Below are positions 1 to 7,368 of a DNA stretch of 64,000 nucleotides, piece by piece (the first letter of the stretch is position 1; the number at the start of each line of letters is the position of its first letter). The notes beneath the pieces were generated by a model, which had not been told where the DNA came from, made no database searches, and saw only the letters and a program-made list of their open reading frames with translations. Origin of the DNA: Acidimicrobiales bacterium (GTDB lineage Bacteria; Actinomycetota; Acidimicrobiia; Acidimicrobiales; MedAcidi-G1); NCBI GenBank assembly GCA_014239855.1, contig JAAZXY010000008.1, positions 1 through 64,000 on the forward strand. Direction: 5' to 3'. The translations under genes and the position numbers were made by a program.

Positions 1-1209
1 CTGGCCCATGAACTCCATCCGCTGGGAGTGGGGGTGGCCATTGTCGAACCGGCGTCGGTGCGCACCGGCCTGTGGGACCTGGGCACCGTGCACGGTGATC
101 CCGACGGGCCGTACGCCGCACTCGTGGAAAGCGTGGAGGTCGGCGACGATAGGGCGTGGGCCAGGGCGCTCGACCCGGCGTCGGTGTCGGCCACCATGGT
201 GGCCGTCACCGAGGGACGGAGGGGTCTTCGCCATCCGGTCGGCCTGACGGCCCGGGCCCGGTTCGCCGCCCGGGGGGTCGTCCCGGCGGGCGCCCAGCGG
301 CGGATCATCAGTCGACTCACCCACCAGCCGAGATCGGTGGCTTCGCCGCGCAACCCCGAGGGCGTCATCATGGTCACCGGGTGTTCGTCGGGCTTCGGGC
401 TGGGCATCACCGTGGAGCTGGCCCGAAGGGGTCGTCGGGTGGCGGCCACCATGCGCGATCTGTCGCGGCGCGGGCCGTTGGACGCTGCACTGGCCGAGGC
501 CGGGGTGGCCGACCGGGTCGAGGTGCTCCCCATGGACGTCACCGATCCGACGTCGATCGCCGAGGCGTTCGCCCGGGCCGACCGGTGGGTCGAGTTGGCC
601 GGCGATGTGGGCCGGATCGTGGGTCTCGTCAACAACGCCGGCGTGGTGTCGGTCGGACCCTTCGAGGAGCTGCCCGCTTCCGAGGCCGGCCGGGTGATCG
701 AGACGAACCTCATGGGCACGCTGGCCGTCACCCAGGCCGCCCTGCCCCGGATGCGCCCCCACGGCGGCCGCATCGTGTTCGTGTCGAGTTCGAGTGGGCT
801 GGGCGGCCTTCCCACGTGGTCGGCCTACGCGGCGTCCAAGTGGGGCGTCGAGGGATTCGCCGAGTCGTTGGCCTTCGAGGTCGGCCCCCACGGCATCGAC
901 GTGGCCCTCGTCGAGCCGGGGGCGTTCCCGACCGGGATCTGGCGCGACGACTCGTGGCACGGCGACCCCCACGGCCCGTACGCCGTGTTGGCCGATGCAA
1001 TGGCCGATGCCGACCGGAAGGCCGCTGAGCTCGGCGGCGACCCGATGGTGGTGGCCCGGGCGGTGGCCGGCTGCTTCTCGGGGGGCCTGGTCGGTGGTCG
1101 GCCGTGGACCCGACGCCCGGTGGGGCGCGGGGCCTGGCTGCGATGGGCGGCCCGGGGCGTGGTGCCGTACGGCATCCAGCGCCGCATCGTGGCCCGCATG
1201 CTGGGCTGA
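1..1209 (+). CDS. Tandem short-chain dehydrogenase/reductase, 5' end outside window
   Basis: The reading frame is open from base 1, so the start lies upstream. The first ~110 codons are the C-terminal part of one SDR domain (VEPASVRTG..., then ARGVVPAGAQRRI). A second complete SDR domain follows from about base 361: the cofactor motif TGCSSGFGLG, NNAG at about 630, and the catalytic YAASK with Tyr codon 826-828 and Lys codon 838-840. The two halves are recognisable copies: both carry VEP...TG, HGDP.GPYA and ARGVVP.G.QRRI. This is therefore an in-frame duplication or fusion of two SDR units. Classical SDRs use NAD(P)H to interconvert alcohols and ketones; the substrate is unknown. The downstream acyl-CoA dehydrogenase suggests lipid or steroid-type substrates, which is only inference. 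Confidence 0.85.
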   Translation: MAHELHPLGVGVAIVEPASVRTGLWDLGTVHGDPDGPYAALVESVEVGDDRAWARALDPASVSATMVAVTEGRRGLRHPVGLTARARFAARGVVPAGAQRRIISRLTHQPRSVASPRNPEGVIMVTGCSSGFGLGITVELARRGRRVAATMRDLSRRGPLDAALAEAGVADRVEVLPMDVTDPTSIAEAFARADRWVELAGDVGRIVGLVNNAGVVSVGPFEELPASEAGRVIETNLMGTLAVTQAALPRMRPHGGRIVFVSSSSGLGGLPTWSAYAASKWGVEGFAESLAFEVGPHGIDVALVEPGAFPTGIWRDDSWHGDPHGPYAVLADAMADADRKAAELGGDPMVVARAVAGCFSGGLVGGRPWTRRPVGRGAWLRWAARGVVPYGIQRRIVARMLG

Positions 1210-1236
1210 CCCCGTCCGGGGGTCAGAATCACCGCG

Positions 1237-2457
1237 ATGGACTTCGACTTTCCTCCGGACGACGACCCCCGCCGACTGGCCGTCCGGGAGTGGTTGGCCG
1301 ACCATCCGGAGCCGACGGCTCGACAGCTCCATGATGCGGGCTACGTGGTGCCCCACTGGCCGGCCCCCTACGGGATCGGTGCCGAGCCGATGCACCAGAT
1401 CCTCATCGACGACGAGTTGCGGCGGGCCGGGGTGCGTCGCCCGGAGAACCCGATCGGGATCGGTTGGGCCGCCCCCACCATCGCCCTGGCCGGGACCGAC
1501 GAGCAGAAGCAGCGGTACCTGGATCCGATCTTCACCGGCGAGGAGTTCTGGTGTCAGATGTTCTCCGAGCCCGATGCCGGATCGGACCTGGCCAACATCG
1601 GCACCCGGGCGGTGCGCGACGGCGACGAGTACGTGGTCAACGGATCGAAGATCTGGACGAGTGGGGGTCACCGGGCGAAGTTCGGGATCCTGATCGCCCG
1701 GACCGACCCCGACCAGCCCAAGCACAAGGGCATCTCGTACTTCGTCTGCCCGACCGATCTGCCCGGCCTGACCATGACGCCCATCATCGATGCCACCACG
1801 GCGCACTCGTTCAACCAGGTGTTCTTCGACGACGTTCGTATCCCGGCCGAGAACCTGGTCGGGGCCGAAGGCGACGGCTGGCGTCTGGCCCGGGTGACCC
1901 TGGCCAACGAGCGGGTGTCGCTGTCGTCGGCCGGCTCGCTGTGGGGAGAGGGTCCGTCGGCCGATGACCTGCTCGACCTCGTCCGTGACGCCGGTGGGGT
2001 GGCCGATCCGGTGGAACGCCAGCGCCTGGCCGGCCTGTGGTGCGAGGCCGAGGTGCTGCGTCTGAACCGGCTCCGGACGTTGACGGCCCAGATCGCCGGG
2101 AAGGAACCGGGCGCCGAGGCGTCCATCCAGAAGGCCATGGCCGACGAGCACGGCCAGCACGTCATGGAGATGGCCAAGGAGGTGGCCGGCACGGCGGGAA
2201 TGCTCGTCGGATCGGGTCCGCCGGGGCGTCTCGACGACGCCAAGTCCGGGGGCACGACAGAGAATCGTCTGACCACCCGACAGTTTCCCGACGTGTCGTC
2301 GATCTGGCACTACGGGTACGTGTTCGCTCCCGCGCTGACCCTGGGCGGCGGCACGTTCGCCGTGCAGCGCAACATCATCGCCGAGCGGGTGCTCGGGCTT
2401 CCCCGGGAGATCGACACAGAGCGCGGCCTGTCCTGGGCCGAGGCCCGACGCGGCTGA
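1237..2457 (+). CDS. Acyl-CoA dehydrogenase family protein
   Basis: 406 residues, normal family length, FAD-dependent alpha,beta-dehydrogenation of an acyl-CoA. Visible hallmarks are the middle-domain motif FSEPDAGSDLA, the VVNGSKIWTSGG strand, the KGISYFV region, FDDVRIPAENLVG, and the C-terminal NIIAERVLGLPRE helix. The position that holds the catalytic Glu in short/medium-chain enzymes (YEGT type) reads GGGT here. The base must lie elsewhere, as in many actinobacterial FadE proteins, so substrate class cannot be assigned. It starts 27 bp after the SDR gene and is followed 29 bp later by the PLP enzyme, so co-transcription is likely. A CAGAAT hexamer ends 7 nt before the ATG but is a poor promoter match. 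Confidence 0.9.
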   Translation: MDFDFPPDDDPRRLAVREWLADHPEPTARQLHDAGYVVPHWPAPYGIGAEPMHQILIDDELRRAGVRRPENPIGIGWAAPTIALAGTDEQKQRYLDPIFTGEEFWCQMFSEPDAGSDLANIGTRAVRDGDEYVVNGSKIWTSGGHRAKFGILIARTDPDQPKHKGISYFVCPTDLPGLTMTPIIDATTAHSFNQVFFDDVRIPAENLVGAEGDGWRLARVTLANERVSLSSAGSLWGEGPSADDLLDLVRDAGGVADPVERQRLAGLWCEAEVLRLNRLRTLTAQIAGKEPGAEASIQKAMADEHGQHVMEMAKEVAGTAGMLVGSGPPGRLDDAKSGGTTENRLTTRQFPDVSSIWHYGYVFAPALTLGGGTFAVQRNIIAERVLGLPREIDTERGLSWAEARRG

Positions 2458-2486
2458 GGCGGAATTCCCGACATGGCGGCAGCGAC

Positions 2487-3533
2487 GTGACGCGGGCCGG
2501 TGACCTGACCACGCCGGTGCTGTTGGCCGACGTCGGTGTGCTGGATGCCAACGTGGCCACCATGTCGGCCGCCCGTCCGGGCCCGGCGCTTCGTCCCCAT
2601 GTGAAGGCGTTCAAGTGCACGGCGCTGGCCGCCCGGCTGGCTGAGGCGGGTCATACCGGATTCTGCTGTGCCACGGTCCGCGAGATGGAGGGCATGGCCG
2701 CTGCCGGTCTGGGCGCCGATCTGCTGCTGGCCAATGAGATCGTGGATCCCCGGGCCGCCGGTCGTCTCGGTGCCCTGGTCGCCGCGGGCGCCCGGGTGAC
2801 GGTGGCCGTGGACTCTTCCGAGACGATCGCCGTGGCGGCCGCTGCCGGGATCGGCGAGGTGCTGGTCGACGTCGATGTGGGCATGCCCCGCTGCGGCTGC
2901 GATCCGGCCGACGCCGGTCGACTGGCCGACGAGGCGCGGTCCGCCGGTCTGACGGTCCGAGGCGTCATGGGCTACGAGGGCCACCTCCAGCATGTGGCCG
3001 ACGCCGACGAACGCCGTTCCCGCACGGCCCGGTCGATGGCCGTGCTGGCTGACGCCCACGCCGTGGTGGGTGGCGACGTGGTGTCCGGTGGTGGCACCGG
3101 CACATGGGACTGCAACGACGTGGTCACCGAACTCCAGGCCGGATCGTTCGTGTTGATGGACGGCGACTACGCCCGCCTCGGACTCCCCTTCGCCGAGGGG
3201 CTGGTGCTCCTCACCACGGCGGTCTCGGTCCGGCCCGGTCGCCACGCCGCGCTCGATGGTGGCCTCAAGGCGCTGGCCATGGACAGCGGCGACCCCCGAC
3301 TGGTCGACGATCCGTCCCTGGCAGCTGGCGTCGGCGAGGTGCTGTTCTGCTCCGACGAGCACACCACGGTGGCCGGAGGGTCGTGGTCGGTCGGCGACCG
3401 GGTGGGGCTTCGTCCGGCCCACATCGACCCGACGATCGCCAAGCACGAGGTGCTCCACCTGGTGGACGACGTCCGGGCGGGTGGCGATGCCGAGGTGCTC
3501 GAGTCGTGGCCGGTCGACTTGCGGGGCTGGTGA
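2487..3533 (+). CDS. PLP-dependent D-threonine aldolase / D-serine dehydratase-like enzyme
   Basis: 348 residues from a GTG start. Fold-type III PLP enzyme: an alanine-racemase-like barrel with the PLP-lysine motif RPHVKAFK near residue 35, then the C-terminal beta domain typical of DSD1/D-threonine aldolase proteins. In that domain the divalent-metal site usually reads HxC; here it reads HID (RPAHIDPT), preceded by SDEH. Family members cleave D-3-hydroxy amino acids or deaminate D-serine; which reaction applies here cannot be told. The alternative is a broader 'amino acid deaminase/aldolase' annotation. The stop lies 4 bp before the GTG of the next gene, suggesting one transcript with the lactone oxidase. 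Confidence 0.8.
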   Translation: MTRAGDLTTPVLLADVGVLDANVATMSAARPGPALRPHVKAFKCTALAARLAEAGHTGFCCATVREMEGMAAAGLGADLLLANEIVDPRAAGRLGALVAAGARVTVAVDSSETIAVAAAAGIGEVLVDVDVGMPRCGCDPADAGRLADEARSAGLTVRGVMGYEGHLQHVADADERRSRTARSMAVLADAHAVVGGDVVSGGGTGTWDCNDVVTELQAGSFVLMDGDYARLGLPFAEGLVLLTTAVSVRPGRHAALDGGLKALAMDSGDPRLVDDPSLAAGVGEVLFCSDEHTTVAGGSWSVGDRVGLRPAHIDPTIAKHEVLHLVDDVRAGGDAEVLESWPVDLRGW

Positions 3534-3537
3534 GCCG

Positions 3538-4893
3538 GTGAACGCCTCCAGGACCGGAGGAGGGATCCGGGCCGACGGCACGTGGCGGAACTGGGCCGGC
3601 AACCAGCGCAGCCGCCCGGTCCGCATCGAGCGGCCCACCACCGAGGCCGAGGTGGTCGACCTGGTGCGGCGGGCCGTGGGCGACGATCTCCGGGTCCGGG
3701 TGGTGGGGGCCGCCCACTCGTTCACCGCGGTGGCCCGCACCGATGACGTCCTGGTCAGCCTGGACGGCCTGACCGGGGTGGTGGCCGTCGATGATGACAA
3801 CGGTCGGGTGACCGTGCGGGCAGGGACCCGCCTGTGCGATCTCAACCCGCAGTTGGACGCCCGTGGCCTGGCCATGCCCAACCTGGGTGACATCGCCTAC
3901 CAGTCGGTGGCCGGGGCCATCTCGACGTCGACCCATGGCACCGGTCTGGGTTTCCGGTCGATCGCCGCCGGGGTGGTCGGCCTGCGCCTGGTGGCCGGCG
4001 ACGGCACGGTCGTGGTGCTCGATGACGACCACGACCCGGATCTACGGGACGTCGCCCGGGTGGGCCTCGGGGCGCTCGGGGTGATCACCGAGGTGACCCT
4101 GCAGTGTGTACCGGCCTTCAACCTGCACGCCATCGACGAGATCATGGCTGTCGACGACGTGGTGGCCGGCTTCGACGGTTGGGCCGAGACGACCGATCAC
4201 GCCGAGTTCTTCTGGATGCCCCACACCGGCATGGCCCAGGTCAAACGAAACACCCGCACCACCGAAGCGCCGCGGCCCGCCCGCAACGTCCGCCACGCGG
4301 TCCGACGCCGATGGAAGCGTTTCAAGAACAAGGAGCTCCTCGAGAACGTGGCCTTCGGGGCGCTGAACCACGTGGGGCGGCTCCGCCCGTCGGCCATCCC
4401 GCGGCTCAACAGTCTGGTGTTTGACGAGGTGGGGCGGGCCGAGTACCTGACCACTTCCTATGAGGTGTTCGCCAGCGAACGGCGGGTCCGGTTCCTGGAG
4501 ATGGAGTACGCCGTGCCCCGTGAGCACGGCCTCGAGGCGTTCGGTCGGGTGCGGTCGCTGATCGACACGCTGGATCGGCCGATCAGCTTCCCGGTGGAGT
4601 TCCGGATCCTGGGCGGCGATGACGTGCCGCTGTCGACGGCCGAGGGGCGCGACACCTGCTACATCGCGGTGCACGTGTTCCGGGGCACGCCGTTCGAGGA
4701 GTACTTCCGGGGCGTGGAGTCGATCATGGACGACTACGTCGGCCGCCCCCACTGGGGGAAGCTCCACTTCCAGACAGCTGAGACACTGGCTCGCCGCTAC
4801 CCGCAGTGGGACCGCTTCCAGGAAGCCCGAGACCGTCTCGACCCGACCCGCCGCTTCACCAATCCATACCTGGAAACCGTCCTCGACCCCTGA
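3538..4893 (+). CDS. FAD-linked aldonolactone oxidase (ALO/gulonolactone oxidase family)
   Basis: 451 residues from GTG, 4 bp after the previous stop. The N-terminal half is a PCMH-type FAD-binding domain: RVVGAAHSF contains the His that commonly carries covalent FAD, followed by AGTRLCDLNPQL and GAISTSTHGTG. The C-terminal half is the ALO domain, ending with the HWGKLHF signature and the RLDPTRRFTNPYL tail. Family members oxidise sugar lactones (D-arabinono-1,4-lactone, L-gulono-1,4-lactone) or alditols with O2 as acceptor. The true substrate is unknown. It ends 3 bp from a convergent gene with no visible terminator between them. Confidence 0.85.
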   Translation: MNASRTGGGIRADGTWRNWAGNQRSRPVRIERPTTEAEVVDLVRRAVGDDLRVRVVGAAHSFTAVARTDDVLVSLDGLTGVVAVDDDNGRVTVRAGTRLCDLNPQLDARGLAMPNLGDIAYQSVAGAISTSTHGTGLGFRSIAAGVVGLRLVAGDGTVVVLDDDHDPDLRDVARVGLGALGVITEVTLQCVPAFNLHAIDEIMAVDDVVAGFDGWAETTDHAEFFWMPHTGMAQVKRNTRTTEAPRPARNVRHAVRRRWKRFKNKELLENVAFGALNHVGRLRPSAIPRLNSLVFDEVGRAEYLTTSYEVFASERRVRFLEMEYAVPREHGLEAFGRVRSLIDTLDRPISFPVEFRILGGDDVPLSTAEGRDTCYIAVHVFRGTPFEEYFRGVESIMDDYVGRPHWGKLHFQTAETLARRYPQWDRFQEARDRLDPTRRFTNPYLETVLDP

Positions 4894-4896
4894 GCG

Positions 4897-5337
4897 TCAG
4901 TGCCCGAGGATCGAGAGCAGGTCCTTCTGGCTGTTGGCCCCGGGCACCTCGACGCGGAGACGGATCCGGCGATGGGAGTTCCCACCCTTCGCGTCCGCCT
5001 TCTGACAGACGCCGACCTGTGCGGAGGTGATCTCCTTCCGGAGCGCCTCGATGTCCGTATCGGGATCGAGTCTCCGTGGACAGCCGATGGGGATGACCCG
5101 GTCGGACAAGGGTTGCTTGCGGGCCGGTTCGGAATCCAGCCAGATCTCGGCCAGCACTGATCCACTGGTCGCCAGTCGACCCAGGATGCTGTCGAGTCCC
5201 TCGTAGTACTGCGGGTTCCGTCCCTTTCCGTTTCGGGAGAGCAGAACGACGTCGAAGGATCCGACCTCCACCTCGAACTCGGAATCCAGATCCGTGCCGT
5301 CGTCGCTTTTGGCGTTGTACCGGGCGGCGCTGTCCAT
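4897..5337 (-). CDS. Uncharacterised protein resembling ScoMcrA-type head domain
   Basis: 146 residues from an ATG. I see no catalytic motif and no membrane segment. The central block, RNGKGRNPQYYEGLDSIL, and a later KGGNSHRRIRLR stretch recall, from memory, the N-terminal head region found in some modification-dependent HNH endonucleases of the ScoMcrA type. No HNH nuclease or SRA domain follows, so if the likeness is real this is a free-standing recognition module. It sits 40 bp downstream of yaaA on the same strand and could share its transcript. Coding status is supported by the absence of a competing frame and by the compact fit between neighbours; function is unproven. Confidence 0.6.
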   Translation of the reverse strand: MDSAARYNAKSDDGTDLDSEFEVEVGSFDVVLLSRNGKGRNPQYYEGLDSILGRLATSGSVLAEIWLDSEPARKQPLSDRVIPIGCPRRLDPDTDIEALRKEITSAQVGVCQKADAKGGNSHRRIRLRVEVPGANSQKDLLSILGH

Positions 5338-5377
5338 GCCGCGATGTTGGCACGAAGAGCGCTGGATTTCTCGGGAA

Positions 5378-6181
5378 CTACCTGCGGGTGACCAGGGCGA
5401 TGTCGGCGGTGCCGTCGGTCGTCGTGGTGAGCGACGGGTCGTATTGGTAGCCCTCGGGGTGGTCGAAGTCGACCAGGCCGTCGGGGTCGTCCAGCCCGTG
5501 GGCCACCACGTGGCGCACCAGCGCACCCTTCAGCAACTTGTTCCAGTGCGACACCGTCACCAGGGTTCGCTCGCCGCCCTTGACCACGTCGTCCAGGAAC
5601 CGCACCCGGATACGGCGTCCGGCGATCGACGGATCCCATGCCGCAGCGTGCTCGTTGGGCAGCAGGTCCCACACCGTGTCCGTTCCTGAATCCGCGATGG
5701 CCCCGGCCAGCGTCCGGCTCAGGATCGGCTTCCAGAACCGGGCCGGCTTGCCGAGCCCGGGCAGGGTGGCGCCCATCTTGAGCTTGTAGTCGGGGATCGG
5801 ATCGGCGGGCCGCACCGCCCCCCAGAGACCGCTGAAGATCACCACCTGACGGTCCACGCCCCGCCGGACCTTCGCCGGGAGCGACGGGTAGTCCAGCGCG
5901 TCATAGAGCACGCCGGTATAGCGATCGATGGCCGACATGGTCGGCGCCGAAGGCACCGTCAGATTGGTCTCCGTGGCCTCGTCGGCACGTGTGGCCTTCA
6001 CTCCCAGGAGCTTCGACCGGGCCTCGGCCGAGCCACCCATGGCCTCGACGAGGGCGGCGATCACCTCCCGGCGGGCATCGGCCAGATCGGCGAACGACTG
6101 CTCAGCCGCATCCCACCGCGGGCCCTCGCCACCGGCGGCCTTGCCCTCGGATGGAGGCAGGAGGATCAGCGGGGCGGGCAC
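5378..6181 (-). CDS. yaaA: YaaA family peroxide-stress protein (DUF328)
   Basis: 267 residues, normal for the family, with the diagnostic N-terminus ILLPPSEGK. The internal Y.G.LYDAL, VVIFSGLWG, D.IPDYKLKMG, W.LLPNEHAAA and HWNKLLKG blocks are also present. In E. coli, YaaA limits free iron and protects DNA during hydrogen peroxide stress. The start is GTG. A TACCGT hexamer on the same strand ends 6 nt upstream and no Shine-Dalgarno is visible, so a leaderless transcript is likely. It is divergent from the 60-residue gene at 6205, with only 23 bp between the two starts. Confidence 0.93.
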   Translation of the reverse strand: MPAPLILLPPSEGKAAGGEGPRWDAAEQSFADLADARREVIAALVEAMGGSAEARSKLLGVKATRADEATETNLTVPSAPTMSAIDRYTGVLYDALDYPSLPAKVRRGVDRQVVIFSGLWGAVRPADPIPDYKLKMGATLPGLGKPARFWKPILSRTLAGAIADSGTDTVWDLLPNEHAAAWDPSIAGRRIRVRFLDDVVKGGERTLVTVSHWNKLLKGALVRHVVAHGLDDPDGLVDFDHPEGYQYDPSLTTTTDGTADIALVTRR

Positions 6182-6187
6182 CGGCCG

Positions 6188-6193
6188 ACGGTA
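6188..6193 (-). promoter_or_regulatory. Candidate -10 element for yaaA (leaderless)
   Basis: On the minus strand this reads TACCGT, 6 nt before the GTG of yaaA. It overlaps by two bases the plus-strand hexamer TACTCT that serves the divergent gene, so the two promoters lie back to back. No good -35 is visible. Confidence 0.4.
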
Positions 6194-6197
6194 CTCT
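6192..6197 (+). promoter_or_regulatory. Candidate -10 element for the 60-residue gene (leaderless)
   Basis: TACTCT ends 7 nt before the GTG at 6205, with no Shine-Dalgarno between. This fits transcription starting at or next to the start codon. Confidence 0.4.
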
Positions 6198-6204
6198 CGC
6201 CCGC

Positions 6205-6387
6205 GTGATCGAGCCCGACATTGATGCCCCGGAAGAAGATGCCGAGCTCGAGGTGTTGGAGTCCGATCTGGCCACCATCGAGGCGGCCATGGACCGGGTC
6301 GACTCCGGTGACCTCGAGGGCGCCGAAGCCATGATGGCCCGGCTGTCCGATGATCCCGTCGTGCAACCGGCCGACGAGTCCGAGTAG
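6205..6387 (+). CDS. Small acidic coiled-coil protein
   Basis: 60 residues from GTG, strongly acidic. The stretch ESDLATIEAAMDRVDSGDLE resembles the coiled-coil arm of DksA/TraR-type proteins just before their zinc finger. The cysteines that would follow are absent (GAEAMM instead of a CxxC), so it is at most a finger-less relative. A -10-like hexamer placed 7 nt before the start supports expression. It is convergent with the histidine phosphatase, 25 bp away. Function unknown. Confidence 0.55.
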   Translation: MIEPDIDAPEEDAELEVLESDLATIEAAMDRVDSGDLEGAEAMMARLSDDPVVQPADESE

Positions 6388-6412
6388 GACCCGCACCGGC
6401 ACGACAACCGGT

Positions 6413-7033
6413 TCAGAGCACGTCGGGCAGGGTCCCGTCGGGGATGAGTTCCATTCTTGGCCCAGCCGTCAGACTCCCGTCCGATATCTCGAACCAGCGG
6501 GCACCGAGGTTCTCGAGGCGTCGCCAGGGCTCCCCGCAGGAGTCCTCCAGCGTGTACACCACCCCACCGTGGGCCACCACAAGCACCTCGCCGCCCCCGG
6601 CCCGTTGCGCCACCCGGTCCAGCGCCGCCATGACCCGCTCCAGCATCACGTCGTCGGGTTCGTAGCCCGGCGGACGTTTCCCCTGTTCGAGGTAGCCCGG
6701 CCAGTCCATCTCGATCTGCCCGCGGGTCAGGCCCTGCCATTCACCGGCGTCACGCTCCATGAGGTCCGGTTCAACCAGCACCGGGCCGATCCCCAGATGC
6801 TCGGCGATGACGGTGGCCGTCTCGGCGGCCCGCTGCAACGGCGAGGCCACCACCGCGTCGAACGACCCCAGTGCCCGGGCCGCTGCCGCCGCCTGACGCT
6901 GACCCTCCATGGTCAGTGGTGGGTCGGCCCGGCCCTGCCAGCGGCCCACCGCGTTCCACTCCGACTGACCGTGGCGAACGACCAGCAGATGGGTGGCCGT
7001 CGCGGCATCGTCGGTCGTCCGGGTGAGAGGCAT
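6413..7033 (-). CDS. Histidine phosphatase superfamily protein (phosphoglycerate-mutase-like)
   Basis: 206 residues. The catalytic RHGQSEWN motif is near residue 20, SPLQRAAETA follows, and the acidic DLMERDAGEW loop and second catalytic His in VVAHGGV complete the set. These are all hallmarks of branch-1 histidine phosphatases, which act through a phosphohistidine. The weak match to true GpmA suggests a general phosphatase rather than the glycolytic mutase, though a gpm-type gene near mshA is familiar in actinobacteria. The ATG at 7033 is chosen because the conserved domain begins shortly after it and a TACGGT hexamer lies 8 nt upstream. A much longer open frame upstream is Arg-rich shadow. 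Confidence 0.88.
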   Translation of the reverse strand: MPLTRTTDDAATATHLLVVRHGQSEWNAVGRWQGRADPPLTMEGQRQAAAAARALGSFDAVVASPLQRAAETATVIAEHLGIGPVLVEPDLMERDAGEWQGLTRGQIEMDWPGYLEQGKRPPGYEPDDVMLERVMAALDRVAQRAGGGEVLVVAHGGVVYTLEDSCGEPWRRLENLGARWFEISDGSLTAGPRMELIPDGTLPDVL

Positions 7034-7041
7034 GGCGACCG

Positions 7042-7047
7042 ACCGTA
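7042..7047 (-). promoter_or_regulatory. Candidate -10 element for histidine phosphatase gene
   Basis: Minus-strand TACGGT, 8 nt from the ATG at 7033, no Shine-Dalgarno. It belongs to the recurring TA(C/G)NNT pattern in this window. Confidence 0.3.
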
Positions 7048-7116
7048 CCGGTGACCGGGCCGCTCCTTGCCCGGTTCGCCCGGTTCGCCCGATGGGGAGG
7101 CCGGGAGGGGCCTCCG

Positions 7117-7122
7117 TACACT
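7117..7122 (+). promoter_or_regulatory. Candidate -10 element for moaD-mshA (leaderless)
   Basis: TACACT ends 6 nt before the ATG of moaD, with no Shine-Dalgarno in between. It would drive moaD and the mshA gene 3 bp downstream of it. Confidence 0.4.
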
Positions 7123-7128
7123 CCCCGC

Positions 7129-7365
7129 ATGGCCGTGTTGCGCCTTTTTGCCTCGGTCCGGGTCGCTGCCGACACCGGGAAGATCGACGTCCCCGGTTGC
7201 ACCGTGGGCGAGGTCCTCGCCGCGGCCGACGAGAAGTTCGGCGAGACGTTCGCCGACGTGGCGGCCACCTGTCGGGTGTGGCTGAACGGTGAGGCCGCAT
7301 CGGCCACCGACGCGGTGGACGACGACGACGAGGTGGCCCTGTTGCCGCCGGTCTCGGGGGGCTGA
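7129..7365 (+). CDS. moaD: MoaD/ThiS family sulfur-carrier protein
   Basis: 78 residues with a beta-grasp pattern and the diagnostic C-terminal Gly-Gly (PPVSGG), the site activated by adenylation and thiocarboxylation. In MoaD this tail carries sulfur to molybdopterin synthase; related proteins deliver sulfur to other pathways. No moaE, moaB or thiS partner gene lies nearby, so the specific pathway is uncertain. The ATG at 7129 gives normal family length. The mshA GTG follows after 3 bp, so the two genes are almost certainly co-transcribed. Confidence 0.85.
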   Translation: MAVLRLFASVRVAADTGKIDVPGCTVGEVLAAADEKFGETFADVAATCRVWLNGEAASATDAVDDDDEVALLPPVSGG

Positions 7366-7368
7366 ATC

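Noticed and set aside
1224-1229. CAGAAT as leaderless -10 of the acyl-CoA dehydrogenase gene
   Set aside because: Distance fits, but it lacks the initial TA shared by the ten other sites, and the gene is probably co-transcribed with the SDR.
2310-3893. Long minus-strand open frame (527 codons) opposite the PLP enzyme and lactone oxidase genes
   Set aside because: His/Arg/Gly-rich shadow of two well-supported plus-strand genes; no domain and no plausible start signal.
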